A program made the translations under genes and the position numbers. From Halomonas campaniensis (lineage in GTDB: Bacteria > Pseudomonadota > Gammaproteobacteria > Pseudomonadales > Halomonadaceae), in NCBI RefSeq assembly GCF_014193375.1, contig NZ_JACHZF010000009.1:1-64000 (forward strand): a stretch of DNA of 64,000 nt. Direction: 5' to 3'. The notes under the pieces were generated by a model. The model saw only the letters and a program-made list of their open reading frames with translations. It was not told where the DNA came from and did not search any database. Below, piece after piece: positions 48,366 through 57,772 of the stretch (its first letter is position 1; every line of letters begins with the position of its first letter).

Positions 48366-49543
48366 GCTTGGCCCCCTCCATTGCCCTGCCAGGCCTGCAG
48401 GTCGATATCGATCGACAGGCGTCCACTCTCCCGGTGCCATACGACCTCGGCCGAACTGCCGAGGCTGGCGAAAGGCGCCGCGTCGCGGGTGCCCTCGGGG
48501 AGTTGCCAGGTGATGGAGAGGTGCTGCCCCTCGACGGCATAGCGAACCACTTCGGCACCTTGACCCATGAGTGTCTCCTCCATGCCAGCGAGGATCTCCC
48601 GCAGGCGCTGATTGCGTTCCCGGAACGTCTCTCCCGTCATCTGGCCGGCGGCCTGCCGCGGCTCGCCGGCGTGCAGCGTCCCGGCCAGCCATGGCCAGGC
48701 CGACAATCCCAGGTGGGCGGCCAGCAGTAGCGCCAGGGCCACGCCCGACCCACCGGTGACCCGGAGGGGTGAGGCACGATGGCCCGGCAGGGCAGGCAGC
48801 CGTGTCGGCAGGTGACGGGCATAGAGGGAGAGCCGTGCCGCCGGTGACGGCACGGCGTCCTCCGCGAGGCCGGCCGGGACCTGTCGCGTCCTCTCGCGCA
48901 GTCCCGGGGGCAGCAGGGCCTCCCACTCCCGTGGCCAGAGCAGCCACTCCACGCTTGCGGGCTCGGCGGCCTCCCCGGGAAGTGCCTTGATCATCCAGTG
49001 GTCGGTGTCACCCAGAACGCTCAGGGTCTCGGGCGCCGGCGGGTCCGGCAGGCCCATGAACTCACTTGCCCAGTGGGTCACGGTCACGCCACGAGCCTCC
49101 AGCCACGCCTGCCACTCGCGGAGCCGCCGGCGCTCCACGGCGATCAGCTCGAGATGCCCCGCCGACCGGTTCAGGGCCGCGAGCTCGAGATCGGCCACCT
49201 CGCCGGCGACCTGCTCCTCGATCAGCAGCGGCCACTCTCGCTCCCGGATGCCCCTGGGGGCTGCCGGATGGAAGTGGCTGACCGCCTCGGGATGGAGCAG
49301 CAGGACCGTGGCGTGGAGGCGGCTGAGCGCGGCGACCCTGTCCACTGCCATGCTCTCCTCCGGCCCCCCCAGGGTGCCGCTTTCGAGGACACCCTCCCGG
49401 TCGGGGAGAGTGACATCGACAACGGCCCAGTCCAGCCGGGCGTGGTCGGCCTCCCCGGGCGGGGTCCGGGTCCGGCAGCGGAGGATCAGGCGTGGGGGCG
49501 GCCGCCTGGCGGACGGGCCCGGCAGGCGAAATCGGAAGTTCAT
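48362..49543 (-). CDS. gspL: Type II secretion protein GspL
   Basis: Bitopic platform protein that anchors the GspE ATPase. The 393-aa product has an actin-like cytoplasmic domain (about 1-255), one membrane segment (about 264-288) and a periplasmic ferredoxin-like domain. It contains the family-like LIEEQVAGEVADL segment. It overlaps gspK and gspM by 4 bp each. Confidence 0.87.
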   Translation of the reverse strand: MNFRFRLPGPSARRPPPRLILRCRTRTPPGEADHARLDWAVVDVTLPDREGVLESGTLGGPEESMAVDRVAALSRLHATVLLLHPEAVSHFHPAAPRGIREREWPLLIEEQVAGEVADLELAALNRSAGHLELIAVERRRLREWQAWLEARGVTVTHWASEFMGLPDPPAPETLSVLGDTDHWMIKALPGEAAEPASVEWLLWPREWEALLPPGLRERTRQVPAGLAEDAVPSPAARLSLYARHLPTRLPALPGHRASPLRVTGGSGVALALLLAAHLGLSAWPWLAGTLHAGEPRQAAGQMTGETFRERNQRLREILAGMEETLMGQGAEVVRYAVEGQHLSITWQLPEGTRDAAPFASLGSSAEVVWHRESGRLSIDIDLQAWQGNGGGQA

Positions 49544-50565
49544 GGTGTCTCGTCCTCGGGGCGGATCCGCCCGGTCTCTGCTGTCGTCGGGATCATGCCC
49601 TCGCTGCGCCTGGCCAGGGTGCGGACCCTGGCTGCCGCCACTCGCGGCGACCAGTTGCTGACGCCCTCGGCCTGGAGCAGGCGCTGGAAGCGATACGGCG
49701 TATCACCGATGCTGACGGTGATGCCCAGCTCGAGGTAGTCGGGAGCGAGGGTCATGCGGTTTCCCAGCTCGCGGAGCCAGTCTGCCTGGTTCCCCAGCAC
49801 CGCCTGGACCTCGTCGATGCCGGTGTAGCCCGCGGGTGGCCGGGCGGCGATCAGCCGGGCGAGCTGGGGCCCCGGCACCCGGTCCTCGAGGAGGGCCTCG
49901 AGCATCGGCAGCTGGTCCTCTCGCAGGCTGTTGAGGTTGAGGCGCCATGGCCCCGTGTCGGGCATGACGCAGAGCGACGGATGGCGCCGGTAGCGCTCGG
50001 GGTCCAGTGGCGCCACCCAGTTGAGTTCGCTGAGGTCCACCAGGGGCGCGTCGGCGGTGGTGCGAGGCGGGTCCAGCAAGGCGTAGTCGAGGCCATCCAG
50101 GCTGTCGGGGCGCGGCTGGCTGTCCGCATCGATCCAGTCGGCGAGCCGTGCCACCAGGCGGTGGGGGGGGAGCCCCCGTTCGGCCGACCCTGGCAGGACC
50201 CGCTGCAGCTGACGCTCGGCGAGCGCTGCGTCAGGACCGGCCAGCGAATTGAGGTTGAAGCAGGTCCGCAGGTCGCGGATCCGCACCTCCACGTGGCCTT
50301 CCGGCGTCTCCAGCCGCTGGGGCTCGCCCGCCAGCCGACGCCACCACGCGGGCGCCAGGCGTGCCGCCGGGTCGGTCAGGGCCCGCTCGACGAGCAGTTC
50401 GGCTCCCCTGGCATGGAAGCGCGCCTGGGTCTCGGCCTGGAGGAGGGACAGTCGCCGCAGGTCGCGCCGCCCCTCTTCCGCCAGGCCGGCCAGCAGCAGG
50501 CTGCTCAGCGCCAGGCAGAGCAGGACCATGAGCAGGGCGACGCCCCCCTGTCGTGACATCGTCAT
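49540..50565 (-). CDS. gspK: Type II secretion minor pseudopilin GspK
   Basis: Tip-complex pseudopilin that, with GspI and GspJ, starts pseudopilus assembly. The 341-aa product has a short leader ending in Gly before GVALLMVLLCLALS; as usual for GspK the Glu at +5 is missing. The SAM-like helix-hairpin regions include TCFNLNSLAG, LADWIDADSQPR and RLNLNSL. The start ATG overlaps the gspJ stop. The long open frame extending to 51315 is noncoding 5' of this point. Confidence 0.92.
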   Translation of the reverse strand: MTMSRQGGVALLMVLLCLALSSLLLAGLAEEGRRDLRRLSLLQAETQARFHARGAELLVERALTDPAARLAPAWWRRLAGEPQRLETPEGHVEVRIRDLRTCFNLNSLAGPDAALAERQLQRVLPGSAERGLPPHRLVARLADWIDADSQPRPDSLDGLDYALLDPPRTTADAPLVDLSELNWVAPLDPERYRRHPSLCVMPDTGPWRLNLNSLREDQLPMLEALLEDRVPGPQLARLIAARPPAGYTGIDEVQAVLGNQADWLRELGNRMTLAPDYLELGITVSIGDTPYRFQRLLQAEGVSNWSPRVAAARVRTLARRSEGMIPTTAETGRIRPEDETP

Positions 50566-51167
50566 CGCTCCCTGACCTCCGGCAACGGGGCCGTCAGGCG
50601 AGTGACCTGGCCGTGACGCACCCACTCGACCCGGATGCCGCGCGGCAGGGGGCGGCCGGCCGGGGCGGACTGCCAGCGGGATCCGTCGTGGAACGCCAGG
50701 CGCACTGCCTCGATCCCGTCCAGTTCCGCAACGGTCTGCCAGCCGGGCTCGCCGGCGGCGTCCAGTTCCCCGCTTGACGCCAGGCGGAGCCGCCCCTCCT
50801 CGTACCAGCTGAGTCGCTGCCGCCGCACCCGGGTGTAGTGATCGTCGACGGAAAGGGGAGTGCCGCTGGCGGACACCCACTCCAGCCGCTGAAGGTTGTC
50901 CCGGTAGTCCAGTGGCGGGTTGAGCAGCGGCCGGCCCCGGACATGCAGGGGGCGCACCACCAGGCTCTCCAGGCGGCGCTCGAGCAGCTGCGAGAAGTGC
51001 AGGTCGCGGAGCCCGGCCGGTGGCGATGCCAGCGCCTCGCGCGCATCGATCAGGCGATTCACCAGGCTGGCGATGGCGAGGCCCAGCATGGCCGTGAGGG
51101 CCAGGGCGACCAGCACCTCCAGCAGGGTGAAGCCGCGTTCGTGTCGAGTGGCGGTGGGGGAGGTCAT
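50562..51167 (-). CDS. gspJ: Type II secretion minor pseudopilin GspJ
   Basis: A 201-aa minor pseudopilin. The prepilin cleavage site RG|FTLLEVLVAL with Glu at +5 begins the membrane helix, and the C-terminal beta-rich domain follows. It overlaps gspI and gspK by 4 bp each. Processing requires a GspO/PilD peptidase, which is not in the window. Confidence 0.9.
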   Translation of the reverse strand: MTSPTATRHERGFTLLEVLVALALTAMLGLAIASLVNRLIDAREALASPPAGLRDLHFSQLLERRLESLVVRPLHVRGRPLLNPPLDYRDNLQRLEWVSASGTPLSVDDHYTRVRRQRLSWYEEGRLRLASSGELDAAGEPGWQTVAELDGIEAVRLAFHDGSRWQSAPAGRPLPRGIRVEWVRHGQVTRLTAPLPEVRER

Positions 51168-51547
51168 GGTGCCAGGAAGACCGTGAACCGAAGGGGGCGG
51201 GGGTCCGGCGGAGCCGACACCTGCAGGGTGCCTCGCCGCACCTCGGGGAGCCCGGTCTCCTCCACCTCGAGCTGCCAGTGGCATTCCGAAGCCTGCCCGG
51301 CGTGTGGCCCTTCATGGTGGCCGACGTCCGGCCAGTAGCGCTCGATGGCGAACTCGCTCTCCAGGCTCCTGGCGCAGAGGATCAGGGGCAGGCGCTGCTG
51401 CTGGGTCAGCGAGATGGCGGTGCGCTGGTAGAGGCTCTGGCTGACGGTCACCGCCAGGATGGCCAGGATGAACAGCGCCACCATGACCTCGAGGAGGGTG
51501 AAGCCCGACGACTCGGCCGTCGGGAGGACGCGGCGGGCGACGCTCAT
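51164..51547 (-). CDS. gspI: Type II secretion minor pseudopilin GspI
   Basis: A 127-aa minor pseudopilin with cleavage site SG|FTLLEVMVALFIL and Glu at +5. The size is typical for GspI. It overlaps gspH and gspJ by 4 bp each (ATGA), giving tight coupling of the tip-complex subunits. Confidence 0.88.
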   Translation of the reverse strand: MSVARRVLPTAESSGFTLLEVMVALFILAILAVTVSQSLYQRTAISLTQQQRLPLILCARSLESEFAIERYWPDVGHHEGPHAGQASECHWQLEVEETGLPEVRRGTLQVSAPPDPRPLRFTVFLAP

Positions 51548-52029
51548 CGCATCACCTGCGGCCCGGCGGGGGCGCCCGGGCCCAGGGTGGGGGGCGCGAT
51601 CCTTGCCGCGCCGGTCCCCAGGCGAAGGGTGATCTCGCTGCCCGCGATCTCGCCATCGGGCCACCAGATCCATGCCGGCATCACGTCTGCCTCGCGCGCC
51701 CGGGGAGCCTCCAGGGTCAGGCCCTCGGGCCAGTGCACCGGTCGCAGGGTGCGCTCCCCCAGGGGGATCCACCGGCCCTGGTGCAGGGCCATGAACCGAT
51801 AGCCTGTCGCGTCCGGCCGCCAGCCGATGACTCGCCCGCCCAGCCAGGCCTGCTCCCCGGCGCTGGCCAGGTCGCGCTGGAGCCTCTCGGTGGCGACCTC
51901 CAGCGGCTGGCCAAGGCTCCGGTCGAGCCAGGCCACGGCCAGTGAGGCGGCCACGCCCATGATCCCCAGGACCACCATGAGCTCCAGGAGGGTGAAGCCG
52001 GCGTGCGCTGCCGCTGGCCTCGGGCTCAT
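51544..52029 (-). CDS. gspH: Type II secretion minor pseudopilin GspH
   Basis: A 161-aa minor pseudopilin with cleavage site AG|FTLLELMVVLGI and Glu at +5, followed by a GspH/FimT-like beta domain with several tryptophans. It overlaps gspG and gspI by 4 bp. Confidence 0.88.
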   Translation of the reverse strand: MSPRPAAAHAGFTLLELMVVLGIMGVAASLAVAWLDRSLGQPLEVATERLQRDLASAGEQAWLGGRVIGWRPDATGYRFMALHQGRWIPLGERTLRPVHWPEGLTLEAPRAREADVMPAWIWWPDGEIAGSEITLRLGTGAARIAPPTLGPGAPAGPQVMR

Positions 52030-52469
52030 AGCATCCAGTTGCCGATGTCGGCATCCAGCCCCTTGCCGCCGGGGCGGGCGTCGGCCCCCAGGCTGTAGAC
52101 GTCGATGTCGCCGTGCTGCCCGGGCTGGCGGTACTGGTAGGGGTTCCCCCAGGGGTCGGTGGGCAGGCGGCGGACATACCCGCCCTGGCGGTACTGGCGA
52201 GGCAGGGGCTCCTGGGTCGGGGCCTTCTGCAGGGCCTCGAGCCCCTGGGCTGTCGTCGGATAGCGGAGATTGTCGAGCCGGTACATGTCCAGGGCCTGTT
52301 CCAGCGTCGCGAGGTCGGCGCGAACCTTCTGGCGCATGGCATCGTCCTGATTGCTGAGGACATTGGGCGCCACGATGGCGACCAGCAGGCCGATGATGAA
52401 GATCACGACCATGATCTCGAGGAGGGTGAAGCCTTGTTGCCGGCAGGAGCGGGAGAGTCGATGGGACAT
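52026..52469 (-). CDS. gspG: Type II secretion major pseudopilin GspG
   Basis: The 147-aa major subunit of the pseudopilus. Cleavage site QG|FTLLEIMVVIFIIG with Glu at +5. The diagnostic C-terminal features are RYPTTAQGLEAL and LPTDPWGNPYQY with the calcium-site loop after it. It lies 19 bp downstream of gspF and overlaps gspH by 4 bp. Confidence 0.96.
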   Translation of the reverse strand: MSHRLSRSCRQQGFTLLEIMVVIFIIGLLVAIVAPNVLSNQDDAMRQKVRADLATLEQALDMYRLDNLRYPTTAQGLEALQKAPTQEPLPRQYRQGGYVRRLPTDPWGNPYQYRQPGQHGDIDVYSLGADARPGGKGLDADIGNWML

Positions 52470-52488
52470 CCGGGGGCCTCGCAGGGGG

Positions 52489-53691
52489 TCAGAGGGAAAG
52501 GGAGCCGTTGAGGCTCATGATCGGTAGCAGGATCGCCAGGACGATGACCAGCACGACCCCGCCCATGGCGAGGATGAGCAGTGGCTCGAAGAGCCCCATG
52601 GCCAGGTCGACCCGCCGGGCGAAGGTGGCCTCACGGGACTCGGCGATCCGTTCCAGCAGGATGTCGAGCCGGCCGCTCGCTTCCCCGCTGGCGACCATGT
52701 GCAGCAGGGTCGGGGGGAAACGCCCGGTCCGGGCCATGGCGCGGTTGAGGCTGATGCCGGCGCCGACGTCATCGGCGATGGCCTCCACGGCCTCGCGCAT
52801 CAGCGTGTTGCCCAGGGTGTCGCGGCTGACCCGCAGGGCGTCGAGGAGCGGGATGCCGCTGCCGGTCAGGATGGCCAGGGTGCGCGTCAGCCGCGCGGTG
52901 TCCTGCAGCAGCAGCAGTTCACCGATCCGCGGAATGCCCAGGAGCATGGCATGCCAGCGCCGCCGGATCGCCGGGCGTCGGTAGAGCCGCTCGGCGACGA
53001 TCATCAGCAGGCCGACAAGGCCCAGCAGCCAGATGCCCCAGGCCTGCAGGCCATGGGACAGGGCGATCAGCGCCTGGGTCAGCCAGGGCAGGGTCATGCT
53101 GGAATGCTCGAACTGTGCGGCCAGCCGCGGCACCACGTGCGTCATGAGGCCCGTGACGACCGCGATGGAGACCAGAATCAGCACGCAGGGGTAGATCAGG
53201 GCGGTGCGGGCCTTGTTGCGCAGTGCCTCGGCCCGCTCGAGATGGTCGGCGAGCCGCTCCAGCACGCTGGCCAGGCGACCGGCGCGCTCGCCGGCGGCGA
53301 CCAGGGTGCGATAGAGCGCGTCGAAACTGGCCGGGTGGGCGGCCAGGCTCTCGGCCAGGGAGTGGCCCTCGCGCACCCGGCGCAGGACGTCGAGCAGCAG
53401 CCCCCGCGACTTGGGCTCCTCGGATTGCCTGGTCAGGGCATCCAGGGCATCGCCGATGGGGATGCCGGCATCCACCAGGGTGGCGAGCTGGCGCGTCAGC
53501 AGGGCCAGGCTCTCGTTGTCGAGCCGTTGGCGGCGGAGCAGGCCGGGACGCTGCGCCACCGGATTCAGGCGCCGGGGAAACAGCCCCTGGTCGCGCAGCA
53601 GCTGCCTGGCATGCTGCTCGCTGTCGGCCTGCAGCACGTTGCGGGCTCGCGAACCGTCTCGCTTGAGGGCCAGGTAGCGGTAGGTGGGCAT
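52489..53691 (-). CDS. gspF: Type II secretion inner-membrane protein GspF
   Basis: Polytopic platform protein linking GspE to the pseudopilus. The 400-aa product starts MPTYRYLALKRDG and has two GspF cytoplasmic domains (about 70-190 and 272-395), each followed by membrane helices, with the typical LATLVDAGIP and LAILTGSGIPLLDAL repeats. It is separated from gspE by 67 bp, the longest gap in the operon. Confidence 0.94.
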   Translation of the reverse strand: MPTYRYLALKRDGSRARNVLQADSEQHARQLLRDQGLFPRRLNPVAQRPGLLRRQRLDNESLALLTRQLATLVDAGIPIGDALDALTRQSEEPKSRGLLLDVLRRVREGHSLAESLAAHPASFDALYRTLVAAGERAGRLASVLERLADHLERAEALRNKARTALIYPCVLILVSIAVVTGLMTHVVPRLAAQFEHSSMTLPWLTQALIALSHGLQAWGIWLLGLVGLLMIVAERLYRRPAIRRRWHAMLLGIPRIGELLLLQDTARLTRTLAILTGSGIPLLDALRVSRDTLGNTLMREAVEAIADDVGAGISLNRAMARTGRFPPTLLHMVASGEASGRLDILLERIAESREATFARRVDLAMGLFEPLLILAMGGVVLVIVLAILLPIMSLNGSLSL

Positions 53692-53758
53692 CCAGGATCC
53701 ACGTGGTGAGAAGTCAGCGTCATGTTGCCGTCGGGATGTTGCAGTTTGTTGTCGCGGC

Positions 53759-55273
53759 TCAGTGGTGCAGTGCCCTGACCACCTCCTCGACGCTGGTCTC
53801 CCCCGACGTCAAGGGCGCCAGGGCGGCGGCATTCAGCGAGGCGTGTCGTGCGAAGGCATGCCGCGCCAGTTCGGGCTCCGGCAGGCGGTCATGGATCATG
53901 CCCGCCAGGGTCTCGTCGATCGCGATGAACTCGTAGAGCCCGAGGCGTCCCCGGTAGCCGGCCTGCTCGCAGTGCTCGCAGCCCACGGCATCCGCGACCT
54001 GGTCCAGGCCCTCCACCCCGGGAATCCAGCGGGCCTCGGCGGCGGTCGGTGCCCGCCAGCGCCGGCAGGCGGGGCAGAGCCGGCGTACCAGGCGCTGGGC
54101 CATCACGCCCTTGAGGCTGTTGGCCAGCAGATAGGGCTCGATACCCATGTCGCGCAGCCGGACGATGGCGCCGAGCGCGCTGTTGGTGTGCAGGGTCGAC
54201 AGCACCAGATGGCCGGTCAGGCTGGCCTGGACGGCGATCGCGGCCGTCTCCACGTCGCGGATCTCGCCGATCATGATCACGTCGGGGTCCTGGCGGAGGA
54301 TGGCCCTCAGGCCATGGGCGAAGGTCAGGCCCGCCTGGGGGTTGACCGGGGTCTGGCCGATGCCCGGAATGGCATATTCGACGGGGTCCTCCACGGTCAG
54401 GATGCTGCGGCGGCTGTCGTTGAGGTGGGCGAGGCTGGCGTAGAGCGTGGTGGTCTTGCCCGAGCCGGTGGGGCCGGTGTTGAGCAGGATGCCGTTGGGA
54501 CGGGCCAGGGCGTCACGGTAGTCGGCCAGCACCCCGGCGGGCATGCCGATCCGCTCGAGCTCGAGCAGCGAGGCCTGCTTGTCGAGCAGGCGCATCACGA
54601 CCCGCTCGCCGTGGATGCCGGGCAGGGTCGAGACCCGGATATCCACGGCGCGGCCGGCGACCCGCGCGCCGATGCGTCCATCCTGGGGCTGGCGCTTCTC
54701 GGCGATGTCCAGCTTGGCCATGACCTTGATTCGCGAGATCAGCATCGGGGCCAGCACCCGCGGCGGACCCAGGGCGACCCGCAGCGTGCCATCCACCCGC
54801 AGCCTGATGGTGAGCGCATTCTCGAAGGGCTCGATATGGATGTCCGAGGCCCCGAGCCGCAGGGCCTCCGAGAAGATGGCATTGATCAGGCGAATGACCG
54901 GGGCCTCGCTCTCGGTGTCCAGCAGGTCCTCCGTCGCCGGGAGGTCGTGCATCAGGCTGTCCAGGTCCACCTTCTCGGCGAGGCCGTCGATCAGGGTCTC
55001 GGTGGTGGCCCGGCGGTCGTCGTGGAGTCGCCCCAGCCGGCCCTCGAACTCGCCCGACGTCAGCCACTCGACGCTCAGGGGCGGGCCGTGCCGACGCTGC
55101 ACCTCGAGCAGGGAGGCGATGTCGGCATCTTCACGGCACACCAGGCCATAGCCGCCCGGGTGCCATTCGATGGCCACCCCGCTGTGGCGCGACAGCCGAT
55201 AGGGGAGCAGCGCTCCAGGGAGCGAGGGGGCGGCAGGCGCCTCCGGCGGCATCGAGGTCCCTTGCTGGCTCAT
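53759..55273 (-). CDS. gspE: Type II secretion ATPase GspE
   Basis: Cytoplasmic hexameric ATPase that powers pseudopilus extension. The 504-aa product has an N-terminal GspL-binding domain, Walker A GPTGSGKT (267-274), Walker B DVIMIGEIRD (331-340), and the zinc tetracysteine CPAC (400-403) and CEHC (432-435) characteristic of GspE over PilT. The start at 55273 overlaps the gspD stop as ATGA. Confidence 0.95.
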   Translation of the reverse strand: MSQQGTSMPPEAPAAPSLPGALLPYRLSRHSGVAIEWHPGGYGLVCREDADIASLLEVQRRHGPPLSVEWLTSGEFEGRLGRLHDDRRATTETLIDGLAEKVDLDSLMHDLPATEDLLDTESEAPVIRLINAIFSEALRLGASDIHIEPFENALTIRLRVDGTLRVALGPPRVLAPMLISRIKVMAKLDIAEKRQPQDGRIGARVAGRAVDIRVSTLPGIHGERVVMRLLDKQASLLELERIGMPAGVLADYRDALARPNGILLNTGPTGSGKTTTLYASLAHLNDSRRSILTVEDPVEYAIPGIGQTPVNPQAGLTFAHGLRAILRQDPDVIMIGEIRDVETAAIAVQASLTGHLVLSTLHTNSALGAIVRLRDMGIEPYLLANSLKGVMAQRLVRRLCPACRRWRAPTAAEARWIPGVEGLDQVADAVGCEHCEQAGYRGRLGLYEFIAIDETLAGMIHDRLPEPELARHAFARHASLNAAALAPLTSGETSVEEVVRALHH

Positions 55274-57267
55274 GGTGCCAGTTCCCCCAGGCGACCCCGG
55301 GCCGAGGGGTAGAGGGTGTTCAGCGACAGCGAGGCCTCCTCCCACGGCGGCAGGGTCTGCTCCTCGTCGAGCTGGTGCAGCAGCTGCTGGGCGCGCATGA
55401 AGCGATACTTCTCGGCGCTGGCGGCATCCAGGGCCTGGTCGTCCCGGACGACCCGGGCACGGATGAAGACCATCAGGTTCTGCTTCTCGCTGGCTCGGTC
55501 GGAGTAGCGGAAGAGGTTGCCGACCAGCGGGATATCCCCCAGCAGCGGCACCTGCTGGCGGGAGTTGCGCCCCTGGTTGCTGATCAGGCCACCCAGCACG
55601 ACGATGCCGCCATCCCGGGCCGTCACAGCGGTCTCGATCTCGCGCTTGTTGGTGACCACGTCGCTGGCGGAGACGTTGCTGGCGATGGAGGAGACCTCTT
55701 GGGTGATCGACAGGCGAATGGTGTTGTCGGCGCTGATCTGGGGGCGGATTCGCAGCTTGATGCCCACGTCCTCGCGCTGGATGGTCTGGAAGGGGTTGGT
55801 GTTGTCGACGGTGGTCGAGCCGGTCACGAACGGGACCTCCTGGCCGACCAGGATATAGGCCTCGGCATTGTCCAGGGTCATCAGCGATGGGGTCGACAGC
55901 AGGTTGGTCTCGGCATCGCTCTGCAGGGCGTTGAGCAGGGCCGCGAAGCTCACGCCCCCGCTGTCGAGGCGCCCCACGCCGGTGGTGATGCCGTTGATGC
56001 CGCCGAGCAGTCCCCCCAGGGTGGACGTGTCACCAGCGGCCCCCGCCGCTGCCAGCTCGGTGATGCCCGTCGAGGACGAGGTGGCGAAGTTGATGCCGCC
56101 CACCGGGACCGTGCTGCCCGACCCGGTATCGGCGAACAGCCACTGCATGCCCAGCTGCCGTGCCCGGGATTCGGTGATCTCGGCGATGATGGCCTCCACG
56201 GCGACCTGGGCCCGACGGATATCGAGCTGGGCCACGATGCTCAGGTAGGCCTCCAGCTGCTCCGGCGGTCCGCTGAGGATCAGCGCATTGGTCGAGGGGT
56301 GGACGGCCAGGGCGACATCGGCAGCGGAGGCCGATGGCCGGCCGGCCGGCAGGGCCCTGCCCACCGGCGATTCGGGCGCGGTGGCCGGGGCGGTGTCCGG
56401 CACCACGCCATTCGCGCGCAGCGACTCCAGCACCGCCATCACCTCCTCGGCCGCGGCATGGTTCAGGTAGACGACCCGGGTGCGGGCATGCCGCTCCACC
56501 GGGGTGTCGAGCCCCTCCGCCAATGCCCTGGCACGCTGACGGTCACTGCGGTCACCGAATACCACCAGGGCACCGGCGTTGGGCGCGGCGATCACCCTGG
56601 CGTTCCCGGCCCCGCCCGACTGCAGGATGCCGTCCAGGGTCTCGCTGAGGTCCTCCGGACGGGCGTGCCGGAGCGGAATGATCTCGGCGCGCGCCTCCTG
56701 TCGGGAGTCGATCAGCCTGGCCAGCCGTGTCAGGCGCTCCAGGTTGTCCTGCCAGTCGGTGATCACCACCAGCCGACTCTCCGGGTAGGGCGTGATGGTG
56801 CCGGTGCGGGCATCCACCAGGGGTTCGAGGATGGTCGCCAGCGTGGCGGCGTCCAGCTGACGGGTCTCGATCACCGTGGTGGCGATCGTGTGGCCGTCTC
56901 GCGCCTCGTCGAGGAGCGGCAGTGGCTGCGTCCTGGCGAGCTCGTCCGGTACGACCCGCACCTGGCCGTCGGGGAGCGGCACGGTGGCGAAGCCGTTCAC
57001 CTGCAGCTCGTCCTGGAAGACCCGGTAGAGCTCCTCGGCATCGAGGCTGCGCTGGCTGGTCAGGCTGATGGTGCCCTGGACCCTGGGGTCGACCACGAAG
57101 CGGCGCTGGGTGATGCGCCCGATGCTCTCGATGAACTCCCCGATGCTGACATTCCGGAAGTCGACGTCGTAGCGATCCGCGCCCGTTTCGGGCAAGGCGG
57201 GCTGGGCCAGTGCCGTGGAGGCCAGGGTCGCCAGGCAGAGGACGGCAATCAGGTGGCGGGGATTCAT
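55270..57267 (-). CDS. gspD: Type II secretion outer-membrane secretin GspD
   Basis: Forms the 12-15-mer outer-membrane channel. The 665-aa product has a signal peptide (about 1-21, ending ALA), the N0 domain, three KH-like N1-N3 domains (the third with a Pro/Ala-rich insert at about 310-345) and the C-terminal secretin domain including VPLLGDIPLVGNLF. No lipobox is present and no GspS pilotin gene is nearby, so it belongs with secretins that do not obviously need an S-type pilotin. The long N-terminal extension of the open frame is noncoding. Confidence 0.95.
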   Translation of the reverse strand: MNPRHLIAVLCLATLASTALAQPALPETGADRYDVDFRNVSIGEFIESIGRITQRRFVVDPRVQGTISLTSQRSLDAEELYRVFQDELQVNGFATVPLPDGQVRVVPDELARTQPLPLLDEARDGHTIATTVIETRQLDAATLATILEPLVDARTGTITPYPESRLVVITDWQDNLERLTRLARLIDSRQEARAEIIPLRHARPEDLSETLDGILQSGGAGNARVIAAPNAGALVVFGDRSDRQRARALAEGLDTPVERHARTRVVYLNHAAAEEVMAVLESLRANGVVPDTAPATAPESPVGRALPAGRPSASAADVALAVHPSTNALILSGPPEQLEAYLSIVAQLDIRRAQVAVEAIIAEITESRARQLGMQWLFADTGSGSTVPVGGINFATSSSTGITELAAAGAAGDTSTLGGLLGGINGITTGVGRLDSGGVSFAALLNALQSDAETNLLSTPSLMTLDNAEAYILVGQEVPFVTGSTTVDNTNPFQTIQREDVGIKLRIRPQISADNTIRLSITQEVSSIASNVSASDVVTNKREIETAVTARDGGIVVLGGLISNQGRNSRQQVPLLGDIPLVGNLFRYSDRASEKQNLMVFIRARVVRDDQALDAASAEKYRFMRAQQLLHQLDEEQTLPPWEEASLSLNTLYPSARGRLGELAP

Positions 57268-57289
57268 GCAAGGGACTCCAGTGGCGGCA

Positions 57290-57772
57290 TCAGGGGGCGT
57301 CTGCAGGGCAGCATGAAGGGGCCGTGGTGAGGGTGATGACACCCGGCCCGGGCAGCGGACCCGTGGGCCAGGGGATCTGCTCCTGTCGTCCGGCGTGGCG
57401 CACGACGGCTCCTTCGGAAGTGAGGGCATGCAGGTGGACGTCGTCCAGGATCGGCTCGCCGAGTGCCACGACGCGCTGGCCCTCGGGGGTCTCCATCACG
57501 AGTATCGTGTCGCTCTCCTCGCGGCCGCGTAGCGTGCCGACGATGGAGAGAGGCAGTCGGGCCGCGGCCGGGGCGTCGCCAGGCGGTGAGGCAGGGAGAT
57601 GCCAGTTCGCCGTCGGCAGCGGGGGCAGGGCATCCGCCGGCAGCTGCGTGCCGGTGACCGGTGGCGGGGCGGGTGCCAGGAGGCGCATGGCGATCCGGGC
57701 CGACAGCCCGAGCAGCAGGGCGATCACCAGCCAGCGGCCGAGCCACGGCGAGCGGATCAGCGCGCGGCTCAT
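57290..57772 (-). CDS. gspC: Short GspC-like type II secretion protein
   Basis: Inner-membrane protein that contacts the N0 domain of GspD. The 160-aa product has one membrane segment (about residues 12-28), a proline-rich linker, and a homology-region-like beta domain (LSIVGTLRG, about 75-130). It ends there: the PDZ or coiled-coil domain of classical GspC proteins (about 270-300 aa) is missing. Its ATG overlaps the stop of the SoxB-like gene. The call rests on topology and place just before gspD. Confidence 0.78.
   Translation of the reverse strand: MSRALIRSPWLGRWLVIALLLGLSARIAMRLLAPAPPPVTGTQLPADALPPLPTANWHLPASPPGDAPAAARLPLSIVGTLRGREESDTILVMETPEGQRVVALGEPILDDVHLHALTSEGAVVRHAGRQEQIPWPTGPLPGPGVITLTTAPSCCPADAP

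Noticed and set aside
55270..57429. Longer GspD starting at 57429
   Set aside because: The extra 54 residues are basic and precede a clean signal peptide beginning at 57267.
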